DNA of 64,000 nt from Elusimicrobiota bacterium (GCA_028718185.1 JAQUMH010000003.1:210811-274810); one strand, 5' to 3'; counted from the stretch's first letter, positions 45,725 to 54,650 are shown. Numbers and translations: made by a program. Notes: generated by a model not told the origin, from the letters alone.

Positions 45725-46643
45725 CAATAAGAAAAATATAAAAGTGCTGGTTTTAGGTAAAGATGGCATGCTAGGTAACATGGTTTATACTTTTTTAAAG
45801 TATAAAAAGATAGCAGTTTTTGGTACACAACCATTTGACAAAAATAAACCGTTTTACCTGAACATGAGCGGAGAAAATATAGGTAACAATTACTTCAATA
45901 ATATTTCATCTGGCATAGATTATGTTGTAAATTGCATTGGTATGACAGAACTCGACAGGACCGATAGTGATAGATTCAAATTAGGGTTCTATATTAATGC
46001 AATATTCCCATATTTTTTACAGAGATTTTGTTTAGACAAAAATATTAAAATAATTCACATGTCTACTGACGGCGTTTTTAAAGGCGATAAGGATGTATAC
46101 AATGAAAACTGTGAGTGTGACGGCATCGGGGAATACGCCCTTTCTAAAATAATCGGCGAGGTTTTCGCTCCCAATGTACTTAATATAAGATGTTCAATAA
46201 TAGGTAACAGCATTGACGGCAACCACGGTCTTCTTGATTGGTTTTTATCTAAAAAAGAAAGTGAAACAATACAGGGATATACTAATAATATATGGAACGG
46301 TATTACAACTTTACAGTTTTCTGAGTTTGTCTATGATATTTTGCAAAAAAATATGTATAATGATGTAATAAAAAAAACAAAAGTTATACATTTTTCACCT
46401 AATCTGCCATTAAGTAAATGCGAATTACTTGCTTTATTCAAAGAAATTTATAAGAAAAATATTACCATAAACCCTGTTCAAGCAAAAGAAAATACAAAGA
46501 GAATTCTTGATTCAAAATATGGTTATTTTTACCTTGATAAGAAAGGAACAAAAAAAGATATTAGAGAAGCAATGATAGAGATGAAAAAATTTAACGAGAT
46601 TGTTGGGTGTTCTTTGGGCAACAATCTCAGGAGAAAAAAATGA
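45708..46643 (+). CDS. RmlD-like NAD(P)-dependent sugar reductase
   Basis: This 311-residue extended SDR resembles dTDP-4-dehydrorhamnose reductase. GKDGMLG sits at residues 17-23, VVNCIGMTELDR, HMSTDGVFKG and Tyr143-Lys147 (YALSK) give the catalytic region. It has no C-terminal cupin, unlike CapF/FnlB, so with the next two enzymes it fits QnlA/WbvR of the UDP-L-QuiNAc route rather than L-FucNAc. It overlaps the preceding gene by 17 bases and the next by ATGA. The assignment to the pathway is inference from gene order and size. Confidence 0.85.
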   Translation: MKKVSNNKKNIKVLVLGKDGMLGNMVYTFLKYKKIAVFGTQPFDKNKPFYLNMSGENIGNNYFNNISSGIDYVVNCIGMTELDRTDSDRFKLGFYINAIFPYFLQRFCLDKNIKIIHMSTDGVFKGDKDVYNENCECDGIGEYALSKIIGEVFAPNVLNIRCSIIGNSIDGNHGLLDWFLSKKESETIQGYTNNIWNGITTLQFSEFVYDILQKNMYNDVIKKTKVIHFSPNLPLSKCELLALFKEIYKKNITINPVQAKENTKRILDSKYGYFYLDKKGTKKDIREAMIEMKKFNEIVGCSLGNNLRRKK

Positions 46644-47722
46644 AGGTAATGACAGTTGTGGGCACTCGTCCCGAAATGATTAAAATGTGGTCAGTATTAA
46701 AGAAACTGGACTCCAGTAATTTTGAGCATATCATGGTACATACAAGCCAAAATTACACAAAGGAATTAAAAGATTTCTTTTTCCATGATTTGGAATTAAG
46801 GAAACCGGATTATGATATTGCAATAGATACGTCTTCATATGGCAAAGAAGTATCAGATGTTATACGCAAGAGTGATGAGTTGTTTGTTAAGGTAAAACCT
46901 GACATGTTGATAATTTTGGGAGATACCTACAGTGGTTTGTCGGTATTACCGGCGTCTCATCGCGAGATAAAAATATTCCACATGGAAGCCGGTCTGAGGG
47001 CGTGGGATAAACGGATGCCGGAACAAAGAAACAGGATTTTAATTGACCATATTTCTGATATATTATTACCGTTTAACCAGTACCACAGGGAAAATCTTAT
47101 AAGAGAAGGAATACATCCTTCAAAAATATTTGTAACCGGTAATACTACTTTTGAAGTAATGAGAGCATTCCAGAGTAAAATTAAAAAAAGTGATATTTTG
47201 AAAAAATTAAGTTTGCAACCCAAAGAATATATTCCAATTACATTACATAGAAAAGAAAATGTTGATGATGCGGGTTCTTTAAGGTTTATTATAGAAGGAC
47301 TTGGGCTAGTGTATAAAAAATTTAAAAAAGAAATTATTTATCCTATGCATCCCAGGACAAAAAGTAAAATAAAAAATATTACTATTCCGAAGGGAATTAG
47401 AATAATTGAGCCGTTGGGGTTCTACGATTTTAACTGTTTAAGTATGAATGCATTTTGTTTAATGGCGGATTCGGGAACAACTGCTGAAGAAGGTCTGTTT
47501 TATAAAGTTCCTTGTGTCAGCTTGAGACAAAGCACGGAAAGACCCGAAACTGTTGAAGCAGGCGCCCACATCGTTTCAGGTATAAATCCGCAGAATATAG
47601 CCGAATCAGTTGAGACAATTACCAATATGGAATGGAAGGCGAAATATGATTTTAGCGAAGAAACAAGTCCTTCTTCAGTTGTGATTAATGTATTAAGAAG
47701 CCAAATTACAAATTATTTCTAA
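46640..47722 (+). CDS. UDP-sugar C2-epimerase (CapG/WbjD/QnlB-like)
   Basis: This 360-residue enzyme of the non-hydrolysing 2-epimerase family starts MTVVGTRPEMIKMW. HTSQNYTKELKDFFF, ILGDTYSGL, HMEAGLRAWDKRMPEQRNR, and STERPETVEAGAH follow. It differs from the WecB-like protein at 38717 in all these blocks and resembles the CapG/WbjD group. It would act on the 6-deoxy-talose-type intermediate to give the L-sugar. The frame extends upstream, but the ATG at 46640 has AGGAG 7 bases before it and overlaps the preceding stop as ATGA. Confidence 0.88.
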   Translation: MKVMTVVGTRPEMIKMWSVLKKLDSSNFEHIMVHTSQNYTKELKDFFFHDLELRKPDYDIAIDTSSYGKEVSDVIRKSDELFVKVKPDMLIILGDTYSGLSVLPASHREIKIFHMEAGLRAWDKRMPEQRNRILIDHISDILLPFNQYHRENLIREGIHPSKIFVTGNTTFEVMRAFQSKIKKSDILKKLSLQPKEYIPITLHRKENVDDAGSLRFIIEGLGLVYKKFKKEIIYPMHPRTKSKIKNITIPKGIRIIEPLGFYDFNCLSMNAFCLMADSGTTAEEGLFYKVPCVSLRQSTERPETVEAGAHIVSGINPQNIAESVETITNMEWKAKYDFSEETSPSSVVINVLRSQITNYF

Positions 47723-47884
47723 ATAATAGTTGCAAATAAAAATCTATATTGTTAAAAATAGTATGAAGAAATATATAGAGTAAAATAGTAAGTAATTTTT
47801 TAAGTTGCTTGTATTATTTAGAGTATTAGGATTCTAATGTAGCGGCAAAGCGGTAGCTTTGCTTAAGTCGTGAAGGAGAAATTT
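47723..47884 (+). promoter_or_regulatory. 162-base intergenic region with second copy of the TGTAG-hairpin-TTAA element
   Basis: TGTAG (47838-47842), then a 7-bp perfect stem GCAAAGC/GCTTTGC with loop GGTA (47845-47862), then TTAA (47863-47866) lie just before AAGGAG and the ATG at 47885. The layout copies 21924-21951 while the stem bases differ. A possible weak promoter, TTGTTA (47749-47754) and TATATA (47772-47777) with 17-base spacing, is uncertain in this AT-rich gap. Confidence 0.55.
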
Positions 47885-48949
47885 ATGAGACCTTTTGAAG
47901 GCAAGCGGATTTTGGTGACAGGCGGAACCGGGTCACTTGGTAAGGTTTTGGTACACCGATTACTTGATGATAAATTGGGAAAACCCAAAAAAATAATTAT
48001 TTTTTCCCGTGATGAGGCAAAACAGCATGAAATGCGTCTGGAATTCAAACATAAAAGAATTGTTACTGAAGAAATAATATATCATAACTTTGATGAGTTA
48101 GTGGAATTCCGTATCGGTGACGTTAGGGATTTTCATAGTATTTCTTCTGCTTTAAGGGATGCAGATATTGTTATTAATGCAGCAGCATTGAAACAGGTTC
48201 CTACTTGTGAATATTTCCCTTACGAAGCCGTGAAGACCAATATAACCGGTCCGGAAAATATCATACGCGCTATATGCGAACATAATTTATCGATTGAAAC
48301 TGTTGTCGGAGTTTCCACAGATAAAGCGTGTAAACCGGTTAATGTTATGGGTATGTCAAAAGCTATGCAAGAAAGAGTATTCATCCAGGCAAATATGCGT
48401 TGTCCGAAAACAAGATTTGTTTGTGTCCGTTATGGTAATGTTTTAGCGTCTCGCGGTTCGGTTATCCCTTTGTTTATTGACCAGATTAAAAGAGGCAGGT
48501 CGATAACAATTACAGATAAAAATATGACAAGATTTCTTATAAACCTGAATCAGGCAGTTGATATGATTTTTGACGCTATTTGTGAAGCGAAGCGCGGGGA
48601 AACATATATACCGCGCATTCATTCGGCCAGAGTAATAGATATAGCACATGCATTGATAGGCAAACGGAAAATTAAAACTATAATTACCGGTGTCAGACCC
48701 GGAGAAAAAATGCATGAAATTTTAATTTCAGAAGAAGAATGTCATCGCACAATAGACAGGGGCAAGTATTATGCAATAAGCCCTATTTTACCGGAATTGC
48801 GTTATAAGGAAAAATTTAAACCTGCTTTTGAAAAAGAATATAGTTCCGAAGACCACGTAATAGATCTTCCGAAATTAGCTAAATTTCTCCAGCAGCATCA
48901 TTTAATGGTAGAAGACATCGAAGATCAAAAAAAAGAATTATTAAGATAA
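47885..48949 (+). CDS. UDP-GlcNAc 4,6-dehydratase (CapE/FnlA-like, inverting)
   Basis: This 354-residue SDR has TGGTGSLG (12-19), NAAALKQVPTCEY, STDKACKP, Met155-Lys159 (MGMSK) and RYGNVLASRGSVIPLF. The ALKQVP and SMK-type triad, with Met in place of the catalytic Tyr, are marks of inverting 4,6-dehydratases such as CapE, WbjB and FnlA. These remove water from UDP-GlcNAc while inverting C5. The start at 47885 has AAGGAG 6 bases upstream; an earlier GTG at 47870 is less likely. With the reductase and 2-epimerase just upstream it completes a UDP-L-QuiNAc-type route. A polar tail of about 60 residues follows the core. Confidence 0.92.
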   Translation: MRPFEGKRILVTGGTGSLGKVLVHRLLDDKLGKPKKIIIFSRDEAKQHEMRLEFKHKRIVTEEIIYHNFDELVEFRIGDVRDFHSISSALRDADIVINAAALKQVPTCEYFPYEAVKTNITGPENIIRAICEHNLSIETVVGVSTDKACKPVNVMGMSKAMQERVFIQANMRCPKTRFVCVRYGNVLASRGSVIPLFIDQIKRGRSITITDKNMTRFLINLNQAVDMIFDAICEAKRGETYIPRIHSARVIDIAHALIGKRKIKTIITGVRPGEKMHEILISEEECHRTIDRGKYYAISPILPELRYKEKFKPAFEKEYSSEDHVIDLPKLAKFLQQHHLMVEDIEDQKKELLR

Positions 48950-49100
48950 AAACTAACCTATAATTTGTAAATATCCTTATAAAAACCTGTCTGAAATAAA
49001 TAACTGCACTTGTATTTTTATCATTGACATTTATTCAGTTTTTTGTATAATGTTCAATTATTGAACAACACGACATCACAATGGGATAAGGTCATAAGCT
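48950..49100 (+). promoter_or_regulatory. 151-base intergenic region carrying a strong promoter and operator-like palindrome
   Basis: TTGACA (49024-49029) and TATAAT (49046-49051), with 16-base spacing, form a near-ideal sigma70 promoter. The palindrome TGTTCAA-TTA-TTGAACA (49051-49067) overlaps the last base of the -10 and the expected start site near 49058, the position of a repressor operator. AAGG lies about 9 bases before the ATG at 49101. The run TTTTTTGTATAAT (49039-49051) is repeated exactly at 51142-51154. This is the clearest regulatory site in the window. Confidence 0.75.
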
Positions 49101-50315
49101 ATGAAATATTTTAATAAAGTATTTTTAGTTTCTCCTGATGAAAAAAAATTTTTATGGAATGCAGGGGACAGGGTTCCATTAGGGTTATTGTATATATCTA
49201 AAGCTCTTTCTGAGAATGGAGTAGAGAATCAGGTATTTGATTTAAATCATTATGAAACAAGTAAGTTTTTAGAAAAAGTCGAAGATGAAACTCCTGCCTG
49301 GGTAGGATTTAGTATTATTAGTTCCCCGAGTTTTAACCAGATAAAAAAAATAGCAGAAAAAGTCAAAAAAATCAGTCCGAAAATAAAAATTGTTGCCGGT
49401 GGATCCCACTTATCCGCTTTACCCCATAGTTTAGATGGTATTGCAGATGCGATAGTTGTAGGTGCCGGGGAAAATGGGATTGTAAAAGTCATTAAAGAAG
49501 GTAAAACTGGAATAATAAATGAACCTTTTGAAATTAATGATTACCCTGTTCCTAACAGGGGAAAATTAGATTATAAGGATTATAAGATGTATGCAGACGG
49601 GCTTTTAACTGCTACAATAATTACATCAAGAGGTTGTCCTTTTAATTGTTTTTTTTGTGCAAGTCATGAAAGAAAAGTCCAGTTTAGAAATTCGGAAAAT
49701 GTCAGAAAAGAAGTAAAAATATTAAAAAAACAGGGATACGAATCAATTTATATTTTAGATGAAAACTTTGTTATTAAAGAAAAACATTTTGAGAAAATAA
49801 TTAAGATAATGAAACAGGAGGATATGAAATACAGGATGGAAATGAGGGCTGACCGGGTAAGTGAAGAAATTGCAGAAAAATTAAAACAGACCGGTTGCAG
49901 GTATGTAGCATTAGGGATAGAAAGCGGAGATAATGAAATTTTAAAAAAAATAAACAAGGGCACGACTGTGGAAATAAACAGGAGGGCGATAGAAATACTA
50001 GGTAAACGGGGAATTTATGTTAAAGGATTTTTTATAATAGGGCTTCCCGGTGAAACAGAGCAAAGCGCCGGAAAAACTATTGAATTTGCTGAAAATATGA
50101 GAGAGAAAGGGTTGTCTTCCGCAGACTTCTATGCATTAACCCCTTTCCCGGGTTCTGCTATATGGGATAACCCGGAGAAATATGGAATAAAGATTTTAGA
50201 TAGGAATTACGATAATTATCTCCAAAAAGGGGACCCTGTTATTGAAACTGAATATCTTTCAAATAAAAAAATAAAAAAATTGGTAGATGGAGCCAGGGCG
50301 AGATGGAAAAAATAA
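49101..50315 (+). CDS. B12-binding-type radical SAM protein
   Basis: This 404-residue protein has an N-terminal cobalamin-binding-like domain (VPLGLLYISKALSENG, IKIVAGGSHLSALPHS, IVVGAGENGIVKV) and a core with TSRGCPFNCFFCAS (Cys179, Cys183, Cys186). LGIESGDNEILKKINKG and FFIIGLPGETEQS follow, and the C-terminus is short. It is the shortest of the four such enzymes. It is preceded by the best promoter in the window and followed by an epimerase starting 13 bases inside it, so both form one transcript. The substrate is not known. Confidence 0.88.
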   Translation: MKYFNKVFLVSPDEKKFLWNAGDRVPLGLLYISKALSENGVENQVFDLNHYETSKFLEKVEDETPAWVGFSIISSPSFNQIKKIAEKVKKISPKIKIVAGGSHLSALPHSLDGIADAIVVGAGENGIVKVIKEGKTGIINEPFEINDYPVPNRGKLDYKDYKMYADGLLTATIITSRGCPFNCFFCASHERKVQFRNSENVRKEVKILKKQGYESIYILDENFVIKEKHFEKIIKIMKQEDMKYRMEMRADRVSEEIAEKLKQTGCRYVALGIESGDNEILKKINKGTTVEINRRAIEILGKRGIYVKGFFIIGLPGETEQSAGKTIEFAENMREKGLSSADFYALTPFPGSAIWDNPEKYGIKILDRNYDNYLQKGDPVIETEYLSNKKIKKLVDGARARWKK

Positions 50316-51115
50316 TAATAACCGGAGCAGACGGGTTTATCGGGAAAAAATTAATAGAGTTTCTCAAAGGCAAGTGCGAGGTAATCATCTTTGATAAAAC
50401 CTACGGAAAAGATATTTTACAAAAAAATCATTTTAAAGGGATTGAGGGAAATTATGTTATACACCTTGCCGGATTAACAAAAAGTGCAAGTGAAAATGAG
50501 TTTTTTAAAGTTAATGTGGAAGGCACATTGAATGTCCTTGAATTCTGCAGAAAAAACAAGGCAAAATTTATTTTTCCTTCCAGTGCAGCAGTATATGGAA
50601 ATGCAAAAAATAAAATATCAGAAAACCAGCCTGCTAATCCGGGTACGTTTTACGGTGTTACTAAATTGATGTGTGAAAATTTATGCAGGTTTTATAATAA
50701 TAAATACCAGATTCCGACTATAATTCTTAGGATATTTAATGCTTACGGACCCGGTCAAAAACCAGGATTATTAATACCTGACATTATATGCCAGTTGGAT
50801 AATGATAAAATAGTGCTCGGGAATTCCTTTCCTAAAAGAGATTTTGTTTATGTTGATGATATTGCAGGAGCAATAGTAAAGAGTTTAAATTTAGATGGTT
50901 TTGAAATAATAAACATTGGTACCGGGGAATACTACAGTGTTAAAGAGATTGCCGGTATGATTACTGACAGGGATATTGAATATTCGGATAAAAGGGTGAT
51001 AGAAGATTGTGTTTACGCGGATATTTCAAAGGCAAAAAAAATATTAAACTGGGTTCCTGAAATTTCTCTAAAAGAGGGTATCGGGAGAATTTTAGAATCC
51101 CGTACCTCCTCGTGA
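50303..51115 (+). CDS. NAD-dependent epimerase/dehydratase
   Basis: This 270-residue extended SDR has TGADGFIG (residues 6-13), IHLAGLTKSA, PSSAAVYG and YGVTK for the catalytic Tyr/Lys, and RIFNAYGPGQ and RDFVYVDDIAGA in the C-terminal half. It is shorter than the usual 310-330 residues of UDP-sugar epimerases, with a compact C-terminal domain. It overlaps the radical SAM gene by 13 bases, which suggests a linked function. It could act on the radical SAM product or substrate. Epimerase, reductase and dehydratase activity cannot be distinguished here. Confidence 0.88.
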   Translation: MEKIIITGADGFIGKKLIEFLKGKCEVIIFDKTYGKDILQKNHFKGIEGNYVIHLAGLTKSASENEFFKVNVEGTLNVLEFCRKNKAKFIFPSSAAVYGNAKNKISENQPANPGTFYGVTKLMCENLCRFYNNKYQIPTIILRIFNAYGPGQKPGLLIPDIICQLDNDKIVLGNSFPKRDFVYVDDIAGAIVKSLNLDGFEIINIGTGEYYSVKEIAGMITDRDIEYSDKRVIEDCVYADISKAKKILNWVPEISLKEGIGRILESRTSS

Positions 51116-51125
51116 TGTTTTAATT

Positions 51126-51154
51126 TTGATAATTTCCCCCTTTTTTTGTATAAT
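51126..51154 (+). promoter_or_regulatory. Sigma70-type promoter with very short or absent leader
   Basis: TTGATA (51126-51131) and TATAAT (51149-51154) are separated by 17 bases. The expected start near 51161 lies three bases before the ATG at 51164, and no Shine-Dalgarno sequence is present, so the mRNA would be nearly leaderless. The TTTTTTGTATAAT block is identical to that at 49039-49051. Confidence 0.6.
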
Positions 51155-51163
51155 ATAAAAAAT

Positions 51164-52483
51164 ATGAAATATATCTTTTTTGGTTTTTTTGTTGCATATA
51201 ATCCGATATACATATATTATCTTATGTCGCATGGAGCATTAGGTGGTATGACTATCAGGTTGGCGGCGAGCAGTATTTTTTTGCTTTTGATCATTTTCAT
51301 ATCTTTTGTGGTATTAACACTTAAACAAAACGGAAAACTTAAATTTAAGAAATCCACTCTTCTTAGTTTAATGAATGTTTTATTTGTTTTTTTTATTATT
51401 GCATTAATAGTCGGTTTTATTAAAGGCAATGGCTTGAAATATTTATTATTAGATACTTTTCCTATTCTTGAGATGTTTATTATATATTACACGATAAGAT
51501 TATCTCCGATTATTGAAGATAACTATGATTTTGAGAAGATTTTCAAGTGGTTTGGCAAATATTTGTTTTTAATGTCCGTTACCGGTATTGTTAGCTATAT
51601 TATATTAAGTTTTGTCAAAGTCACTTCTTTTGGTGCTTTGAGGGCTTATGTAGCCGGTGTTACTGTCAATCGTATGATGGATTTTATTATTCCGATGTTC
51701 CTACCGATTATATTACTTATGTATAAATATAAGAAAAGAAATTTGTGGTTTATTGCATTAACTATAGCTTGTGCAATCATTACAATGCTTACTTTTTATA
51801 GAACAATATATCTTGCTGTTTTATTGGGAGTTTTATACTTGTCATCACGTAATTTAGGAAATATATTCCGTATACTCAAAGTTCTTATAATAATTTCAAT
51901 AATAACCTTGTTTGTACTAATGGTATTACAAAAAAACAATTATCTTAGATTTGCTAACAAAAACATTTTAGGTCTTGTTAAGAGCAGGATAATTTCCATA
52001 TATAATCCGGAAAAGGGAATAGATACATCAGCATCTGACCGTTTGAATAGTAACAAGGAAATGCTTTTAAATATTTTTAGTAATTTTCCAAGTATTGCAG
52101 GTTTGGGAGGATATTATATAAATGTTGATAATCAAAAAACACCTTATCATTTTACCTCGAATTATTTCTTACAAGTTATTGCTTTGCTTGGGATACCGGC
52201 AGGTGTGTTTTTTATAGGGATTTACCTAAAAACTTTTTTCTTATCGCAGAAACTTGCTAAAAATGCCCAGGATTTACCATCAAAAATGTTTTTTAATGGA
52301 TGTACTTCAATATTAGTTGTTTTATTTATTATTTTGAATATATTCCCATATGTTAACTATTTCCCTCTTTTGTACTTATTTAGCTGTATTTGTGGTATAG
52401 TGGATAAGTATAGCATATATTTAAAACAGGAAAAAGAAAAAGCTTTTGCTTATGTAAAAGTAATAGAATCTAAAAATATATGA
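51164..52483 (+). CDS. O-antigen polymerase/ligase-like membrane protein
   Basis: This 439-residue protein has about ten hydrophobic helices and a larger loop near residues 265-335 (SRIISIYNPEKGI, then NYFLQVIALLGIPAGVF). This is the layout of Wzy polymerases and WaaL-type ligases; sequence between families is poorly conserved. The frame opens at 51146, but that ATG lies within the -10 box, so the ATG at 51164 is chosen. A later ATG at 51224 cannot be excluded and would lose part of the first helix. It overlaps the GT2 gene as ATGA. A second such protein lies at 60195. Confidence 0.75.
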   Translation: MKYIFFGFFVAYNPIYIYYLMSHGALGGMTIRLAASSIFLLLIIFISFVVLTLKQNGKLKFKKSTLLSLMNVLFVFFIIALIVGFIKGNGLKYLLLDTFPILEMFIIYYTIRLSPIIEDNYDFEKIFKWFGKYLFLMSVTGIVSYIILSFVKVTSFGALRAYVAGVTVNRMMDFIIPMFLPIILLMYKYKKRNLWFIALTIACAIITMLTFYRTIYLAVLLGVLYLSSRNLGNIFRILKVLIIISIITLFVLMVLQKNNYLRFANKNILGLVKSRIISIYNPEKGIDTSASDRLNSNKEMLLNIFSNFPSIAGLGGYYINVDNQKTPYHFTSNYFLQVIALLGIPAGVFFIGIYLKTFFLSQKLAKNAQDLPSKMFFNGCTSILVVLFIILNIFPYVNYFPLLYLFSCICGIVDKYSIYLKQEKEKAFAYVKVIESKNI

Positions 52484-53622
52484 TTTATTTATTTTGGGTA
52501 TCAATTGTCGTTATTTTTTATACTTATGCAGGATATCCGTTGATAATATATTTATTATCACTTGTTTTTAGTAAATCAACAGAATGTAAGCAATTATATC
52601 CTTCCGTATCTATTATAATGGCGGTATATAAAGAGGAGAAATATATTGAAAGTAAATTGCGAACTCTGATGGAACTGGAATATCCTGACGAGAAGATAGA
52701 AATACTTATAGGTTCATCGGAAGGTTCTTCTGACAAAACTGACGAAATAATCAGTAATTTCCCGGATAAGAAGAGAACCATTAAACTTGTTAAAGAAGAA
52801 AAACGGACAGGTAAGTGCAATATGTTAAATTTGCTTGTTTCGCAGGCAAAAGGAGAAATAATAGTATTTACAGACGCCAGGCAGCGTCTTGAGCACAATG
52901 CCCTTTTTGAACTGACAAAATATTTTGGAGACCAGAAAGTAGGTTCGGTAAGCGGTGAATTGATGTATGAAAAAGACGGAATTGAGCAGCCTGAAAGCGG
53001 GATGGGACTATACTGGAAGTATGAAAATTTTATTCGGGAAAGTGAATCGCGTTTTGGTTCGATGATAGGAGCTGCCGGTGCGTTTTATGGTTTTCGCAAA
53101 GAATTATTTACGACACTTCCGGCGGATTTAATTTTAGATGATATGTTCGTACCGGTAAAAGTTGTAGAAAAAGGTTACCGGGCGATTTTTAGCAGTAAAT
53201 CTAAACTTTATGATAAAATTTTTATAAACCCTAAAGCCGAATTTGTGCGTAAGGCTAGAAATTTAGCAAGTACATACCAATTTTTTTATTATTTTATTAA
53301 ATCATTTAGTCACTTTAATTTAATATTGCTCTGGCAGCTTTTTTCACATAGATTTTTCAGGTTAATGATACCGTTTTTATTAATTCTGACATTTGCAAGT
53401 AATATTTTTATGCTTGGTAATAATTTTTATGGAATATTTTTTCTAATGCAGATTATTTTTTATATAACGGCTTTATTTGGATGGTTGTTTAAAAACCGAA
53501 GTTTTTTATTAGATGTTCCTTGTATGTTTTGTGTTATGAATACAGCAGCAATAGTCGGTCTTTACCGGTTTTTATTGAAAAAGCAGAAAGCAGCTTGGGT
53601 AAAAGCCGATACTGTTTCATAA
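52480..53622 (+). CDS. Glycosyltransferase family 2, membrane-bound
   Basis: This 380-residue GT2 has an N-terminal membrane helix (residues 2-25), SIIMAVYKEEKYIESKL, IGSSEGSSDKTDEI, KRTGKCNMLN, FTDARQRLEHNAL (metal site) and SGELMYEK, then three C-terminal helices from about residue 285. The layout is like that of processive GT2 enzymes (IcaA/BcsA type), although the QxxRW motif is not present. It probably acts at the cytoplasmic membrane. The start overlaps the previous stop as ATGA. Confidence 0.87.
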   Translation: MIYLFWVSIVVIFYTYAGYPLIIYLLSLVFSKSTECKQLYPSVSIIMAVYKEEKYIESKLRTLMELEYPDEKIEILIGSSEGSSDKTDEIISNFPDKKRTIKLVKEEKRTGKCNMLNLLVSQAKGEIIVFTDARQRLEHNALFELTKYFGDQKVGSVSGELMYEKDGIEQPESGMGLYWKYENFIRESESRFGSMIGAAGAFYGFRKELFTTLPADLILDDMFVPVKVVEKGYRAIFSSKSKLYDKIFINPKAEFVRKARNLASTYQFFYYFIKSFSHFNLILLWQLFSHRFFRLMIPFLLILTFASNIFMLGNNFYGIFFLMQIIFYITALFGWLFKNRSFLLDVPCMFCVMNTAAIVGLYRFLLKKQKAAWVKADTVS

Positions 53623-53650
53623 TTTTTAATATTATAAACAAGGAGAATAT

Positions 53651-54640
53651 ATGAATTGGAAAAAACAAAAAGTTGTTGTTACCGGGGCAAGCGGGTTTAT
53701 CGGAAGCCATTTAACCGAGTATCTTGTCAGTCTTGGTGCGAAGGTTACGGTTTTGCTTGAATATACCCCATATAATGATTTAGGTTCTCTTAAATTTTTG
53801 CCCCGTAATATTCTCTCAAAAATAGAACAAGTTCCAGGGGATATACGCGACCCGGAGGTAATAAAAAAGCTTTTGCAAAAGAAAGATATAGTTTTTCATC
53901 TCGCGGCATTAATTGGCATTCCATATTCATTCCAAAATCCAAGGGAAGTAGTTGAGGTTAATACAATGGGCACTTTAAATATACTTCTTGCTGCAAGAGA
54001 TGCGAGGATCAAGAAAATTGTTGTTACTTCAACATCTGAAGTTTATGGTACCGCTTTATATACTCCGATAGATGAAAAACACCCTTTACAGGCACAGTCG
54101 CCTTATTCAGCAAGTAAAATATCTGCTGATAAAATAGCGGAATCTTTTTATAAAACATACAATATTCCGGTGGCGGTAATAAGGCCGTTTAATACATACG
54201 GTCCGAGACAATCAGACAGGGCAATTATCCCAACGATTATTATCCAGGCGTTAAAGAAAGATGTTGTAAAAATTGGTTCAACAACGCCGCGAAGAGATTT
54301 GAATTTTGTGTCTGATACGGTTAAGGGATTTATAAAAATTGCTGAATCGGAAAAATCTACCGGACAGGTTATAAATATCGGTGCAGGTAAAGATATTTCT
54401 ATCGGCGAACTTGCTCAAATAATATTATCAATTATGAATAAAAATATCAAAATTATATCTTCGGATGAGAGAAAACGCCCGCAAAAAAGCGAAGTTATGC
54501 AACTGCTGTGCGGTAATAGTAAAGCGGAAAAACTTATCGGTTGGAAACCTGAAATATCATTGCGGAATGGGTTGATTAAAACCATACAATGGATAAAGAA
54601 TCACCCGGAATGTTACGATCCTGATAAATATCAGATATGA
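53651..54640 (+). CDS. NAD-dependent 4,6-dehydratase, LegB-like
   Basis: This 329-residue SDR has TGASGFIG (11-18), PGDIRDPEVIKKLL, FHLAALIGIPYSFQNP, STSEVYGTALYTPI, the catalytic SPYSASK (YxxxK) and RPFNTYGPRQSDRAIIPTI. The NTYGPRQS region, GSTTPRRDLNFV and the overall length resemble LegB, the GDP-GlcNAc 4,6-dehydratase of legionaminic-acid synthesis. AAGGAG precedes the start. The adjacent nucleotidyltransferase could form the nucleotide sugar it uses. Other extended SDRs are possible, so the LegB label is tentative. The remaining LegCHGI genes are not adjacent. Confidence 0.88.
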   Translation: MNWKKQKVVVTGASGFIGSHLTEYLVSLGAKVTVLLEYTPYNDLGSLKFLPRNILSKIEQVPGDIRDPEVIKKLLQKKDIVFHLAALIGIPYSFQNPREVVEVNTMGTLNILLAARDARIKKIVVTSTSEVYGTALYTPIDEKHPLQAQSPYSASKISADKIAESFYKTYNIPVAVIRPFNTYGPRQSDRAIIPTIIIQALKKDVVKIGSTTPRRDLNFVSDTVKGFIKIAESEKSTGQVINIGAGKDISIGELAQIILSIMNKNIKIISSDERKRPQKSEVMQLLCGNSKAEKLIGWKPEISLRNGLIKTIQWIKNHPECYDPDKYQI

Positions 54641-54650
54641 GGATAATTAT

